Below are positions 1 to 11,081 of a DNA stretch of 64,000 bases, in pieces; position 1 is the stretch's first letter, and every line of letters starts with the position of its first letter. Location: contig NC_092628.1 of assembly GCF_039555335.1 (NCBI RefSeq), positions 34,494,965-34,558,964 on the forward strand, in the 5' to 3' direction. The notes under the pieces are model-generated. The model saw nothing but the letters and a program-made list of their open reading frames with translations. It searched no databases and was not told the DNA's origin. The position numbers were made by a program, and so were the translations under genes. The stretch comes from Amphiura filiformis (lineage: Eukaryota; Echinodermata; Ophiuroidea; Amphilepidida; Amphiuridae).

Positions 1-226
1 ACCACACCTTTTGGCTTGGGGTTACACCCTAATGTGGGTACGGTACTTCGTTTCCGGCGTCTGAAAAATGAACTTGAAATGAAATAAGTAAATGTGGCAA
101 CTTGATATGAAGTCATTGTTTTTCAAAGTTTTTAACCATTTTTTTTCTTCAAACTGGTGAAATAAACAAATACATACATAAATAAATAAATAAAATGGAC
201 AAATATAGATAAATGAATGATATTTT

Positions 227-715
227 ACGGTGTCTGATCTCCGCCAAACTCCCCCTTTTATAATTCATATCCCCAATTTTTAGTTTTCCCCCTTTTTGCG
301 AAATGCTTTCCCCCTTTTTCAAATATTTCCCCCTTTTTAACTTTCCCCGTTTTCAAATAGTTTCCCCCTTTTCGACTTTCCCCCTTTTCAAATAGTTTCC
401 CCCCCTTTCGACGACAAGTTACCCCTTTTCAAATAGTTTCCCCCTTTTCGACTTTCCCCTTTTCAAATAGTTTCCCCTTTTCGACTTTCCCCTTTTCATA
501 TCGTTTCCCCCTTTTCGAATCCCCCCTTTTCAAATAGTTTCCCCCTTTTTTAATTTCCCCCTTTTCAAATAGTTTCCCCGTTTTCGAATTATAATATCCC
601 TTTTTATTTTTACCCATTTTGTAAATAGTTCCCCCTTTTACAAATAATCCCTTTAACATTCCTCCTGCTTTTCACAAATAGGTTCCCATTTTAAATAGTT
701 TCTCCCTTTTTGTAC
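227..715 (+). repeat. Left arm of foldback element: CT-stripe tandem repeat
   Basis: Roughly 17-18 bp units of the form TTTTCGACTTTCCCCC alternate with TTTTCAAATAGTTTCCCCC, giving a composite period near 35 bp. The inner units are degenerate. The array ends beside a small hairpin (GGCCAGC AAA GCTGGCC, about 719-735). An apparent reading frame on the minus strand is only translated repeat rich in Lys, Gly and Glu and is not a gene. Confidence 0.8.
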
Positions 716-3700
716 CGGGGCCAGCAAAGCTGGCCAGGGTACTTATTAATTGGTTGAAGTTTGTTGTTGTTTCTAACTTTCTATTTGATAGTTTATGAAT
801 AAAACAGAAAATATTGTCAAAAAATGATCAAGTTGTCATAGCAAATAGAAATACCAAAATTGGTGTGTGAAGAAAGCAGAAGTTTTGTGTTGATTTTGCA
901 TGACTAAGGTAAAATCAGTATATATTTTAGGAACTTTCTTTCTAAATTGAAAATTGTGCAAATTCGCTGGTCCTCTTACCATGCACATTGACCTTATTAG
1001 AGTATAAAGTGCAGGGGACAATAAAATACTCAGTAAATGTGTCAGTGTGTGGTCATCATGTCATAGTGCTTTTCAAGCAGGGTCAAGGTTATCTAGCAGC
1101 GATCTTGCTATAGGTTAATGAAAATGTTTTGATGTCATAAAACTTACACATGAAAATTAATTGGCAGTTGGTGGGAGATAGAGAATAATTGGCAGGACAA
1201 TTGGTTCTACATTTAGGAGTTTCACATGATAATAATAATATGTTAGGATAGAAGAGGGTGTATGTTATGCCCTTAATCAAAAGTCTGGTATCAAAAGCTA
1301 TTTGCACACATGATAAACAATTACCTTCTTTTGGATAAGTTGATTAACTTCATATATTTTTGTCTATAATATTATGATGATATACAGAAAAATCAGAAAT
1401 CAGTAAAATGTAGCTTTGGTGCAGATGTAACGAATTATGTTCCTACGTTTATATCACTAGTCTTTAACCATGCTATAAACAAAATTAATACAATAGCTTT
1501 GGGTTTCAGTTTATGTAGGCCTATAATATATTTGTTGTTTATATATTCCAAAAATAATTATTCTTGATATAGTGTTTAACATTCTGTGTGTTTAAATTTT
1601 CAAACCAGATTGTTATGAATTAATCTATACTAAAAGATGCGAATGTTGTTTGCTTTTACAAATTTCATTTGTGCAATCACAATTATACTATATATAGACA
1701 GTTTTGACGTAAGTATAGTGTGAGAGAGAATACAAAACAGAGTGTAACATAAACTATTGGGCAAAATCGCCAATGAATTAGCTTCCGAAATTCTTGAGGA
1801 TGTAGAAGGGATCACATTTGGTACCAAATGTTTGGAATCGATTCCATCTTTTTTCAAATTTATGTAACAACGTAAAGACTGATGTTGAAAGAATAGCAAC
1901 AAATGAAACTTGGCTCAAAATGTTCAAAGAACAACAATCTTTACACTTAAAAATTATTTTTACTGTATATTTATATTTAAAAAAAGAAAATACAATAAAA
2001 CAAATATTTCTGGAATGTTATAAAAGGTGTATAGGTGAATTGATGGCACAAACTTGGATGAGTTATTGGCAATGGGTACATTGTAAAGGAATCACTGTGA
2101 TCTACTTTTTCTTATATAATCTTCACATGAAATCATTCCTGTCCGGTACATCCTTTTTAAAGGTTTTTTATTAAAATAATACTCCCTTTTTGTTTTTGGG
2201 GCGCCCTCTACGGAGGCGTCCCACAATATTGGCATGTACTTGTGAGTAGCTTCTAATTTCAGTCTTACTAGATTTACTCCGCAATTGTTGTGCTATTTTG
2301 CTAAAATTATGCCCTTGCTCAGAAATAAATCCACAATATGCTTGGATTTTATTTTATTATTGTTTTCTGTTATGCACAGGATAAAATGGTGTGCGTATAT
2401 TCTTTGTTTAAAAGACAAAATTAATGGATTTGTAAAAACACCAAATAAATCGAGACCTTTGACCTTTGTAACCACTTTGACCTTTGTAACCAGTTTACCG
2501 CCTCTTAGAACCAGATAGACGGTGACCAACACTTTGGATTACAATAGCCTAATCTGAATGGCATAGTCCAATAAGCTCAAATAAACAATCATAGTGCAAA
2601 ATTTGACCTAACTTGCAGAGTATGAGTTTTTGTACCCAAAGTTTCAAAGTCAGGCATCTTATCAAGATCAAGATAGTGATAGTGACATAACAATTAACAC
2701 GCTTATCTTACCAAGGTCTTATCTATCTGCATGGGGTAAGAAATTATGGTGTAGCCTATTTGTTTTAAGGATGAAACAACTGGCTCCTTTTGCATGGAAA
2801 TTAGAACAAATTACTATACAAGCTGTATCAAAAAGTTTGGTACCCAGCAGTTTTGATAGTAATTGAAAAGCCTGGTTCTTCCAAATGCAATATCGGGTCC
2901 CCTTAAAATGATAAAAATGATCAGACCATAAATCTTTTGTGACTGTTTATGACATTAATCAACAAATTATGCGGATCCTAGATGTGTCGAGGATGTTATG
3001 TTTATGAACAAAACGTTACGTTTGTATTTTCAACATTGTTAATCATTGCTACGTGTATGTTAACAAATGAAAGTTCTGTAATTATTTTAATTCTTCAATG
3101 CTAAGTTAGTAAGTATTCTTTTGGATATCATCAAATTGTAAATCTCTAGTCAGATTTTCAGTGTGTTAACAACTATGTATCAAAGATGTTACGTTCATGT
3201 ACAAAACATTAACGTTCTTATCTTGTAAACATTGTATACCCATATAGCTACTTTTGAAGAATGAATGTTCTGTAATTGTCTTTTATCCTTCATCTCTATT
3301 AGATTTTCAGTGTATTAGCAAGTAGATGATGTATATGTATCACAGACGTTATGATGTATATGTATCACAGACGTTATACATTCATAAAAACTTTTCTTTT
3401 GGTCAACATAGGTAGATCCTCTTCTATACTATCCATCATATACCCCCTGTATAACGAAATTCAACAATATTCAATATCCAAAGCAATATCATCACTACAA
3501 TATGCCCCAAAATTGAACTCCCCACCCCACATAATCGCAAATTGACACGACAGCTTCATTCCAATTCAATTTATTTCATCCAAAACGGTCCTGTGATACA
3601 CCTTCCCCAATCAAACACATTTGTCTTGCATTTGATCATCTTCTACTCTTCCCTAGAAAAAATCATTATGATACCAAATCCCCGGGACCAAATCTAAACA

Positions 3701-4964
3701 CCATGCCATGGAATTCACCATATCACGTCCAAGCTCACATAATTTGGGCGCCCCATTCCTTTTTTAAAGGAATTTTTATTAATACTCCCTTTTTGTTTGG
3801 GTACTCCCCGTTTTCCGTGCGTACCAGTAAGCCTGGACCCTGGAGAGTACCGTGCACTCACTAGAGCTCATTCCGCTACATCCATTCTACATGAATTTGG
3901 ATACCAACGTAGGTAGATTTATAGCCTGTTGTGCAAGCGCCCGCTAAATTCAATGGGTTAGGGATCCGTCAACTTTTATGTACGTTTATAGAGGGGCTGT
4001 ACAAAGAGCAAATCCGATATGATTGATAAACCAAATTATGTTCAGAATGTTAAACGGGTGAAATGGCATGCATAAATATTTATGCTGGTCAAATTCATAG
4101 CAATGATGTTTAAAAGTATGTGAAGAACTTGTCTATAAACAGGGATATGTCAGAGACAACAAACAACTGGCTGCCATTGTTACAGAAGCCTAGATAGGCC
4201 TAATAAGAATTGTTTGTGCTATATATTCAAAAGGTTTTTTAAAAGTTCGCCCCCAAGTTTAAAACAAGCGGTCTTAACAGTGAAATGACAATAAAAGCAT
4301 ATATTTATAAAACGGGCCTGGACAAAATGGGCATTGCATATTTATGACAAGTGTGGCTGTGTGATTTTATGCAACTTTATTTTTAAGCCAGTTCCGAGTA
4401 ATTTTCGCTATTCTTGTTTGTCAACAATCCCGTTAACAATAAAAATGTGCTTTCTAATCAAAGGCTCTATGGCATATATTCAATTGACCAGACAAATGAA
4501 CCAGGGACTTCGGTCAGTGGTGCACGCCTCAAAAATCCAAAAGAATTAGTAGGCCCTAAATGTTAGATGAAGAATTAAGTAGCAATTAAGCCTAGTCTTT
4601 TTTAAAAGACGAGACAAGTCCAAAATAATAACGATTAATAGGGCAATCTAATTGATTCGAATTCCAATCTCCTGGCCTTTTCCTGGGTCTAGGCCTATAT
4701 TTAGTTGCATGATATAATTCCGATTATGATTTTTCTTAAATGTAGATCTATATCCTATAGAATTAGAATTCATAAATTACATAATAAGTATCATTTTATT
4801 CATTTTATTTAGCTCAAGAATTTGTATCAGACAATCACGTGCTTTCAACGTGTAGGCTGGACCTATTTCAATATCAAAGTACATGTATGCACGATCGAAG
4901 CTATGAAGGCTGGCACTATAGATGGTCGGTGCCTACTGGTAAAGCCTACGCATCGTCAAACGGG
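716..4964. other. Core of foldback element, no gene recognised
   Basis: AT-rich sequence without a convincing coding region. The longest open frame (1818-2174, plus strand) has no motif I recognise. A phrase containing ATACTCCCTTTTTGTTT occurs near 2190 and again near 3780. It resembles the inner edge of the right arm (about 4965-5030, read on the minus strand), so the core may contain remnants of earlier copies of the same family. Confidence 0.5.
2992..3390 (+). repeat. Two diverged ~193-bp tandem units with a nested 25-bp duplication
   Basis: Each unit opens with GATGTTA(T/C)GTT(T/C)ATG followed by ACAAAAC, at 2992 and 3185. Each also carries TTCTGTAATT and GATTTTCAGTGT at matching offsets, and a third partial unit begins near 3370. 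Within the second unit a 25-bp segment is directly duplicated (3326-3350 and 3351-3375). Function unknown. Confidence 0.6.
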
Positions 4965-5608
4965 GGAATAAAAAAAAGGGAGTAAAAATTTAAGAAGGGA
5001 GAAACTATTTTAATGGGGGATATCTGTTTTTAAAATGGTATTATGTAAAAGGTGAAAAGAAAATTCGAAAAGGGGAAACTATATGAAAAAGGGAAAAAAC
5101 GAAAAGGGGGATACTATATGAAAAGGGGAAATTGAAAAGGGGGAAACTATATGAAAAGGGGAAATTCGAAAAGGGGAAAAATATGAAAAGGGGGGAAATT
5201 CGAAAAGGGGGAAACTATATGAAAGGGGGAAATTCGAAAAGGGGAAACTATATGAAAAGGGGGGAATTCGAAAAGGGGGAAACTATATGAAAAGGGGAAA
5301 TTCGAAAAGGGGGAAACATGAAAAGGGGGAAATTCGAAAAGGGGAAACTATATGAAAAGGGGAAATTCGAAAAGGGGAAACTCATATGAAAAGGGGAAAT
5401 TTGAAAATGGGGAACTATTTGAAAAGGGGGAAAGTCGAAAAGGGGGAACTATTTGAAAAGGGGGAAAGTCGAAAAGGGGGAACTATGGGAAAAGGGGGAA
5501 AGGGAAAATATTTGAAAAAGGGGGAAAGCATTTCGCAAAAAGGGGGAAAACTGAAAATTTGGGGAGATGAATTATAAAAGGGGGAGTTTGGCGGAGATCA
5601 GACACCGT
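4965..5608 (-). repeat. Right arm of foldback element: GA-stripe tandem repeat
   Basis: This array is the inverted counterpart of 227-715. Units of the type GAAAAGGGGAAATTCGAAAA alternate with GGGGAAACTATATG and run to the terminal GGCGGAGATCAGACACC. Many units are nearly identical to each other but differ slightly from the left arm (AACTATATG here against the complement of CAAATAGTT there), so the arms seem to homogenise internally. Confidence 0.8.
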
Positions 5609-5819
5609 AATATTTACTTATTCATTTGGATTTATTTACTTCCTTATTTATTTATTTACTTTATTGGATCATAGGCCTAAATAAATAGGCCTAGGCCTAC
5701 ATTAAATAAATACAAAAGACATCAGCGTCAATAAAATTGCGAATTTCGGCCACAAAAATTTTATGACCCCCACCACCACCGATCCGATATAGGATATAGG
5801 CCTACCTTACCCCTTAAAC

Positions 5820-6055
5820 TAGTCCGACGAGTAGGACTGACCTTTTTTTTCTAAGTTACCAGATTATACCTGATTATACTCATTTCACACTATGATCACT
5901 CACATGGCGCAAGAAAGACGAACCGCGACTTCCATTTTTTCGGGAGGGGCGGTTAGTGGATTTTTGTGGTTTCACTTTCTTGAGCGATCAGAGGCAGAGT
6001 ATAGTTGGTAACTAAGAAAAATAAACAGGTCCTATAGGCCCTATTCGTCGGACTA
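5820..6055. mobile_element. Palindromic MITE-like element at contig overlap start
   Basis: The ends TAGTCCGACGA (5820) and TCGTCGGACTA (to 6055) are inverted copies. The similarity continues inward through AAGTTACCAG/TTGGTAACT and GATCACTCA/TGAGCGATC toward a centre near 5935. There is no coding potential. The second contig of the scaffold (from 15326) begins inside the left arm, at the base equivalent to 5878, so only its right part is present there (15326 to about 15520). Confidence 0.65.
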
Positions 6056-9000
6056 CTTTTTAATAAACAGAAAAGTATTGAAATCAGTCTTTTTGAATAA
6101 AATAAACACAGTATTTGTATCTTGTGACTCACTACATTTTGGTTATCAAAAATTGTATGACCCCTTCCCTATTTTCTTTCCAAAATGTATGCCCCCCGTA
6201 TATTTGGACCCCCTCCCCTTCCGAAGAAAATGCCATCCCCTTAAATATTGAAAATTATTACTTCATTAGAAAACGGGGAAAGATTTGACGCAAGTCTAAT
6301 CGGAGGTTTCTATTTTAGCTGGTTTTCAAAGCAATTAGGACGCGTTTTATACAAAAATTTGTGTTTGTCGAATGGGGGAATAGAAACTACCGAGGTCCGA
6401 GGTAATGCACTGCCAGATGTGTGATGAGCATGAGTGGACGTTTCAGATATGGGGATTCCACACAAAATGAGTCATAATTTTGAAGTGCTGTGTACCTGAA
6501 CTGACAACACATGTGATTGTGCCTCGCATATCGCAGCTCAGCTGTGGGAGATAAACATTGACATAAACGTTAAACATTTCCGGTAGAAATTTTAAAGCAG
6601 TGCAAAAATGTGCAACTTTTCTCTTGCGACGTTCAAAGATACATTGAGACTGCAAGCACATGATGCGGTATCTCCATGCTGTTTTCATGACTGTACAGCT
6701 CAACAGCAGCATTGATTTTGATGGACCGTGTGAGTCCGTGACCCAGGCGGTTGGGTGTGGTCGATTTAGCGCATGATATGACCTTGTTTCCGTGCTTACA
6801 ATACAATACAGCATTGGCTCTTACAATAAGCCAATACAACAGTGTATGTGTGGTGTGTATGTTGTGAATAAAAACCGGGAGATTCATACATTTACATACA
6901 CGACTCCATATTCATTATTCACCGGTATCTTGAACCGCGCTGTAGGTGGACCGTACAGTGAGGTTGGTGCATGTACACCGGGCATACACACTGGCCCAGC
7001 TGGGAATTTCTCCCTCTCCGTTTACACAGAACATTATTCAGTTTCAACATCTACAGACATGGCAGAAGGTTGAAGACCAAAAGAGTTCCTACCAGAGGTG
7101 TACACACGTGAGGTCAGTAGCTTGTGATGTTTGAGTGTTCACTGTTAGGATTGTGTTCATTGAGCCGTACCAACAGACACGCGACTGATTTTGGCAAACT
7201 AAAATTTTGTGCTTTGTTCTGCTGTGTTAATGGAATTTCTTTGTGGTTTGAGTCAAGTACAATATTGGTATTTATTTTGATAGTGATGAATTGCTGTATG
7301 TTATGCCACATTGGAGTGACTGTGAGTAGTTCTAGTAGGACATAATTCTGCATGGATGATTCAATATCTGCTGGATATTGGGATTGGCATATATTGCATG
7401 CACAAAATACATTTATTAAATGTTATGATGAAGCCATCTTGCTGGTGTCATGGTAAATATATTTTAGGTTTTCACCAAGTTGTCCACTTCTAACTTTGTT
7501 TCGGCAGCACAGACATGTAATGTTATCCTTCCTCAGTTATATCATTCTGACATTTCTTCTCTACATGGAATCTATTCTCCACCAAAAAAGTTAGACAATG
7601 AATAGGTGATTATCACAATTCACATAGCACCAATTCAGTTACTGGTAACTTGTAAATATTTGCGTTACAAATTTCAGGTCACATGTATCCTTTCTACATA
7701 TTAAGGGGTTGTGCAATAATTATGAGTCCTGGTGGGGAGGGTAAAATGGGGGGGCAAGAAATTTTTGACGAGCGAAAGGGGGGGAAGCAATTTTTGGCAC
7801 ACATTCTTGGGTTGCCTTTTAAATAAAACACTAAAAAGGCTTCTAAAGGAAAACAGTAGGGGAACCTGTACAGTGAACGGAGTGCCCATCTCTCTTTCAT
7901 TGGTGATTGGGCCAGACTCATGCGTCTATGTAATGTTGCTGTAGAGTGTAGAGGGATCACTCCGGGGGGGGGGAGTACTCAGTACAAATGACCATACAGG
8001 GATGTGTGGCTATGTGCCGCAAACATGTGTAGCATTTTCGGCCTTTTGGTATATCAATGACCTCTTTCCAATTTTGGTATATATGGATGGGTTTTTTTAA
8101 AAAAAAATTCTCAATTTTTGTGTGAAAATTTTGCCTTACAAAGTTTTGGGGGGAAAGTTGTAAAAATTAAGATATATATTGTGTTGAATTTGGCCAAAAT
8201 TTTAAATTTTGTATATCAATGGGTCCAAATTTCTTTAAAAATTGGTAAATTAATGGATCCTCTTTCATATTCTCAGTGGCACACCCCTACCCAAACCAAG
8301 ATTGAGTACCCTACCCCCTCCGGAGGATCGCTACACCTCCTCCACAGCGAATCGGTTACCTTCCCAATCCCAGCATTAAAGAATGCCGGTACCCATTTGT
8401 ACACCTGGGTGGAGAGGAGTAATCGGGATAAAGTACCGTACCTTATTCAAGGGCACAACACGATGGGTCGATGGCAACCTTCCGATTACGAGGTGATTCA
8501 TTGCAAGTGAGATATTTTGAAAAGAAATACGGCTCTATGAAGTCTATGGCACTAGCAATTAGCAAAATTACGATTTTTCCACAGATGGGTCGGAGTAGTC
8601 TTTCCGAAGCCAGTTTGGTTTCGCTCCCTGCACACAAACAGGCGGAGGGAGTGGAACCAAGCTGGCTGTGGTGAAGACTATGCGATCATGTGACCTTAGT
8701 CGATGCCTCATTCTAGAAATCATTATAGAGGTTATGCATACATGTATACGGTATATGACGTATCATACCGTAAATATGGCGAACTTCTCAAATGACAGAC
8801 TTCGCATGATTGCAATCTACCACAACAGTTTGTCTCGCACACATAACAAATGCACTACGATCAAATAGGTTGTTGACAACATTTGATTGAATGGACTATT
8901 GGGCGATGATTCCGGTGAAGGACACTGGTTCAAATTCTTTGTTTGGAGCCAATCAATAAAAGCATGCAGGTCCTCTATGGCTAGTGCTCAAAGCAGTTGG

Positions 9001-9648
9001 ATTTTTCAAAGAAAATGATATAAATTTGGAAAACTGAAGCAGCATACAAGTTCTAAAAGTTCTTGTATGGAATTTCTGTTGCCTTATCCCTCATGACCTC
9101 TGCTGCATTTTGCTGCCTCGCCATTGAATTTGTGTGGCAGCACATGTACATCGCTAAATTGTGAACATTACCTCCACACCGCTTGCCGAACTTGCTATGC
9201 GATAGACAGTAGACACCCATAGAGTACTGAAGTGTGACGTCATAAAATTTTCTTTTTTGCATTTCAGCATTTTCATAACCATATTTCAGTAGAACATGAT
9301 GAAAAACATCCACAGTCTAAATTTGGTGGGAATCAGATCATGAGGGCCCGAGATGTATGATGACCGCATGAATACCTAATTAGCCCCATTGAAATTGGTG
9401 TAAATTGGCCTGATTCATAACTGTTTGCTCCCCTTTCCATGGTTTGAATTTGGTACTTGCTGTTCAGGACAACCAGCCAGCTGAGACACGGAAGCCATGC
9501 AAGAACCAAGATCTTGTGGCAGCTATCATATGGTGATCTCAAATCATCTATTAAATGCAGGTTTCTTTAAAAAAATTGTTAAATATCAGGGCCAAATTTG
9601 TACCTATTCATATCTAATATTAAATTCTATTTTTTTTTCTCTTTTTAG
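6056..9648. other. Upstream flank of TLNRD1 copy 1, no separate gene seen
   Basis: No coding region is convincing. About 6420-7130 is less AT-rich and richer in CpG than its surroundings. It is a possible promoter or first-exon area for TLNRD1, but no TATA box or initiator can be assigned. A MITE lies at 7960-8325. The same sequence recurs at about 15519-19099. Confidence 0.4.
7960..8325. mobile_element. G-run MITE (copy 1)
   Basis: Imperfect terminal inverted repeats start with CTCCGG: a G run then AGTACTCAGT at the left, and ATTGAGTACCCTACCCCCTC then CGGAG at the right. The interior contains repeated phrases such as TTTGGTATAT...ATGGATGGG and has no coding frame of interest. Family not identified; no clear target-site duplication. 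Confidence 0.5.
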
Positions 9649-9731
9649 GAATATTGATAAGCAACCAGACTGCATTAGAGTGTGAACAAAACACATTTAA
9701 ATGAAGAAGCAAAGAGAACCAACAAGATCAT
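9649..9731 (+). other. TLNRD1: Candidate 5' non-coding exon of TLNRD1 (copy 1)
   Basis: A pyrimidine tract ending TTTTTAG (AG at 9647-9648) precedes this segment and a consensus donor GTAAGT follows it (9732-9737). A second acceptor-like tract, CTCTCTGCAG, ends at 9988, just before the coding start. This is consistent with a small 5' UTR exon, but it is inferred from splice signals only. Confidence 0.35.
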
Positions 9732-10009
9732 GTAAGTCTTGTATTGACCCACAGGATCCATTCCAGTCTCTTGTTCAACTTGGAACATTACACCAGTCAA
9801 GGTTTGAAACCAGCAACTTTTTTTTTTTTCACATTTTGTGTTGAATATTTACCTCCAATTTAAATGGTGCTATATAATAAAAGTAAAGATCATGTCTTGC
9901 GCTTGCCTAAGCAGAAAGCAGACACCGTGTAATCTTGCAGTCTTTATCACTTCATCTGTCCTATATCAATGCCTACTGCTCTCTGCAGTGTCGATGGAGT
10001 GCCTGAGGG

Positions 10010-11081
10010 ATGGCAGCTTCTCACGGTGAGCTTTTCTCTCGGACATCACTAAATGTTGTGTGCAACCTTTGTGCTAAGAAAATCCAAGCAGTAGCTGACA
10101 TGCTATTATTAACTAGTGACCCACGCCCTGTGAATACAGAGACTGTCATGGCTCTGGGGAGTCCTACCCAAGTGTCGAGACACTCTGATTGCACGGACTA
10201 AAGGGCTTGCTATATTGACTCGAGACGTTCGGGCTCATTTGATGAACAACCAGCTGCATGAGACATCTGAAGCTTTGCAAGAACTAACAGATCTTGTGGT
10301 AACTATCATAGAGTGCTCAAGTCATGCGGCTTATCTAGCTGCCATTTCCGAAATCGGATCAAAACAAGCTGTGCCGGGTGTGATCGATAGGTACAAAATA
10401 ACAAGAGCCAAATGTGATATTGAACAAGGATGTACTAGATTACAGATTACTCCGGCTGCCGAGTTATCTCCTCAAGTTGTGGTGGATGTCTCCACAGATA
10501 TTGCAAAAAGTTTGACCATCCTAACCAATGCCAGTAAGCTTGCCAGTGATGCCAATGATGATCAATTTCATAAAGAACAATTCAAACTTGCGATCAAAAG
10601 TGTGACAGCTTGCACGAGCACACTACTATCAAGCATCCGTCGTTACAAGACTACGTTGGATGAACGCAGCAGGTTACGCTGCGTGTCCTTTTCTAAACCT
10701 CTAGTGCAATCATGCCAAGCGCTTGTGGACTACGCAACTGAACCAGAGCACGTAGGAACTCAAGCACAGCTAACGGAGAGTGGAAAGAAAATTCAGACTG
10801 CTATTCTAGGGGGATGTATGAGCATTGCCAGTTCTTGCGTCCAGTTATGCAATGTGACGCGAGCTGCCAGTTTTGATACTGGCAACCCTGAATTGTTGTA
10901 TAGAATGACCTCATGTTGTGCTGCAATCGTTGATGGTGCCAAACTATTGTCGCAGGCGCTTAGAGACAAAGCGTCCCCAAGAACGTTACCGTCCAATGTT
11001 TCTTCCAACTCGACAAATTCCCACCATACAAACAATAAAGGTACCGGTAACAATAATGGGGATCAAGGACATACAATGTAG
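10010..11081 (+). CDS. TLNRD1: Talin rod domain-containing protein 1, copy 1 (frameshifted in assembly)
   Basis: TLNRD1 (formerly MESDC1) is an all-helical actin-bundling protein related to the talin rod R7-R8 region; vertebrate forms are about 360 residues. The start ATG at 10010 is preceded by an in-frame TGA at 10004. Recognisable features in order: a Cys-x2-Cys N-terminal segment followed by VADMLLLTS; TLIARTKGLAILT; DLVVTIIECSSHAAYLAAIS; FKLAIKSVTACTSTLLSS; TAILGGCMSIASSC; and the conserved C-terminal LLSQALRDKASPRTLP, then a Ser/Asn/His/Gly-rich tail. Two one-base deletions relative to copy 2 (a G near 10157 and a T near 10167) break the frame once; from 10215 onward the frame is open to the stop. 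Allowing for the two bases, length is about 357 residues, normal for the family. No intron interrupts the coding part, as in vertebrates. The breaks are probably sequence errors. Confidence 0.9.

Larger units (their letters stand above)
227..5608. mobile_element. Foldback (TU-like) element with long inverted tandem-repeat arms
   Basis: The outer ends are inverted copies: ACGGTGTCTGATCTCCGCC at the left and its reverse complement at 5590-5608. Inside them lie long arms (227-715 and about 4965-5608) made of short C/T-rich repeats on the left and the matching G/A-rich repeats on the right. The enclosed ~4.2 kb shows no transposase. Known family: sea-urchin TU foldback elements have inverted ends built of short tandem repeats, and this organisation fits. 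No clean target-site duplication is seen; both flanks contain ATATTT, but not directly abutting the ends. The assignment to foldback elements is inference from structure. Confidence 0.7.

Noticed and set aside
429..659. Minus-strand open frame giving a Lys/Gly/Glu-rich repeat protein
   Set aside because: It is a translation of the CT-stripe foldback arm. The mirror frame at 5386-5577 on the opposite arm shows the same composition, so it is repeat, not a gene.
6443..6814. Minus-strand open frame of 123 codons, repeated at 15937-16272
   Set aside because: No recognisable domain, and its C-terminal portion differs between copies because of small indels; it lies in the likely upstream region of TLNRD1.
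8118..8510. Plus-strand open frame of 130 codons, related frame at 17713-18129
   Set aside because: It begins inside a MITE, the two copies diverge by frameshift and no domain is evident.
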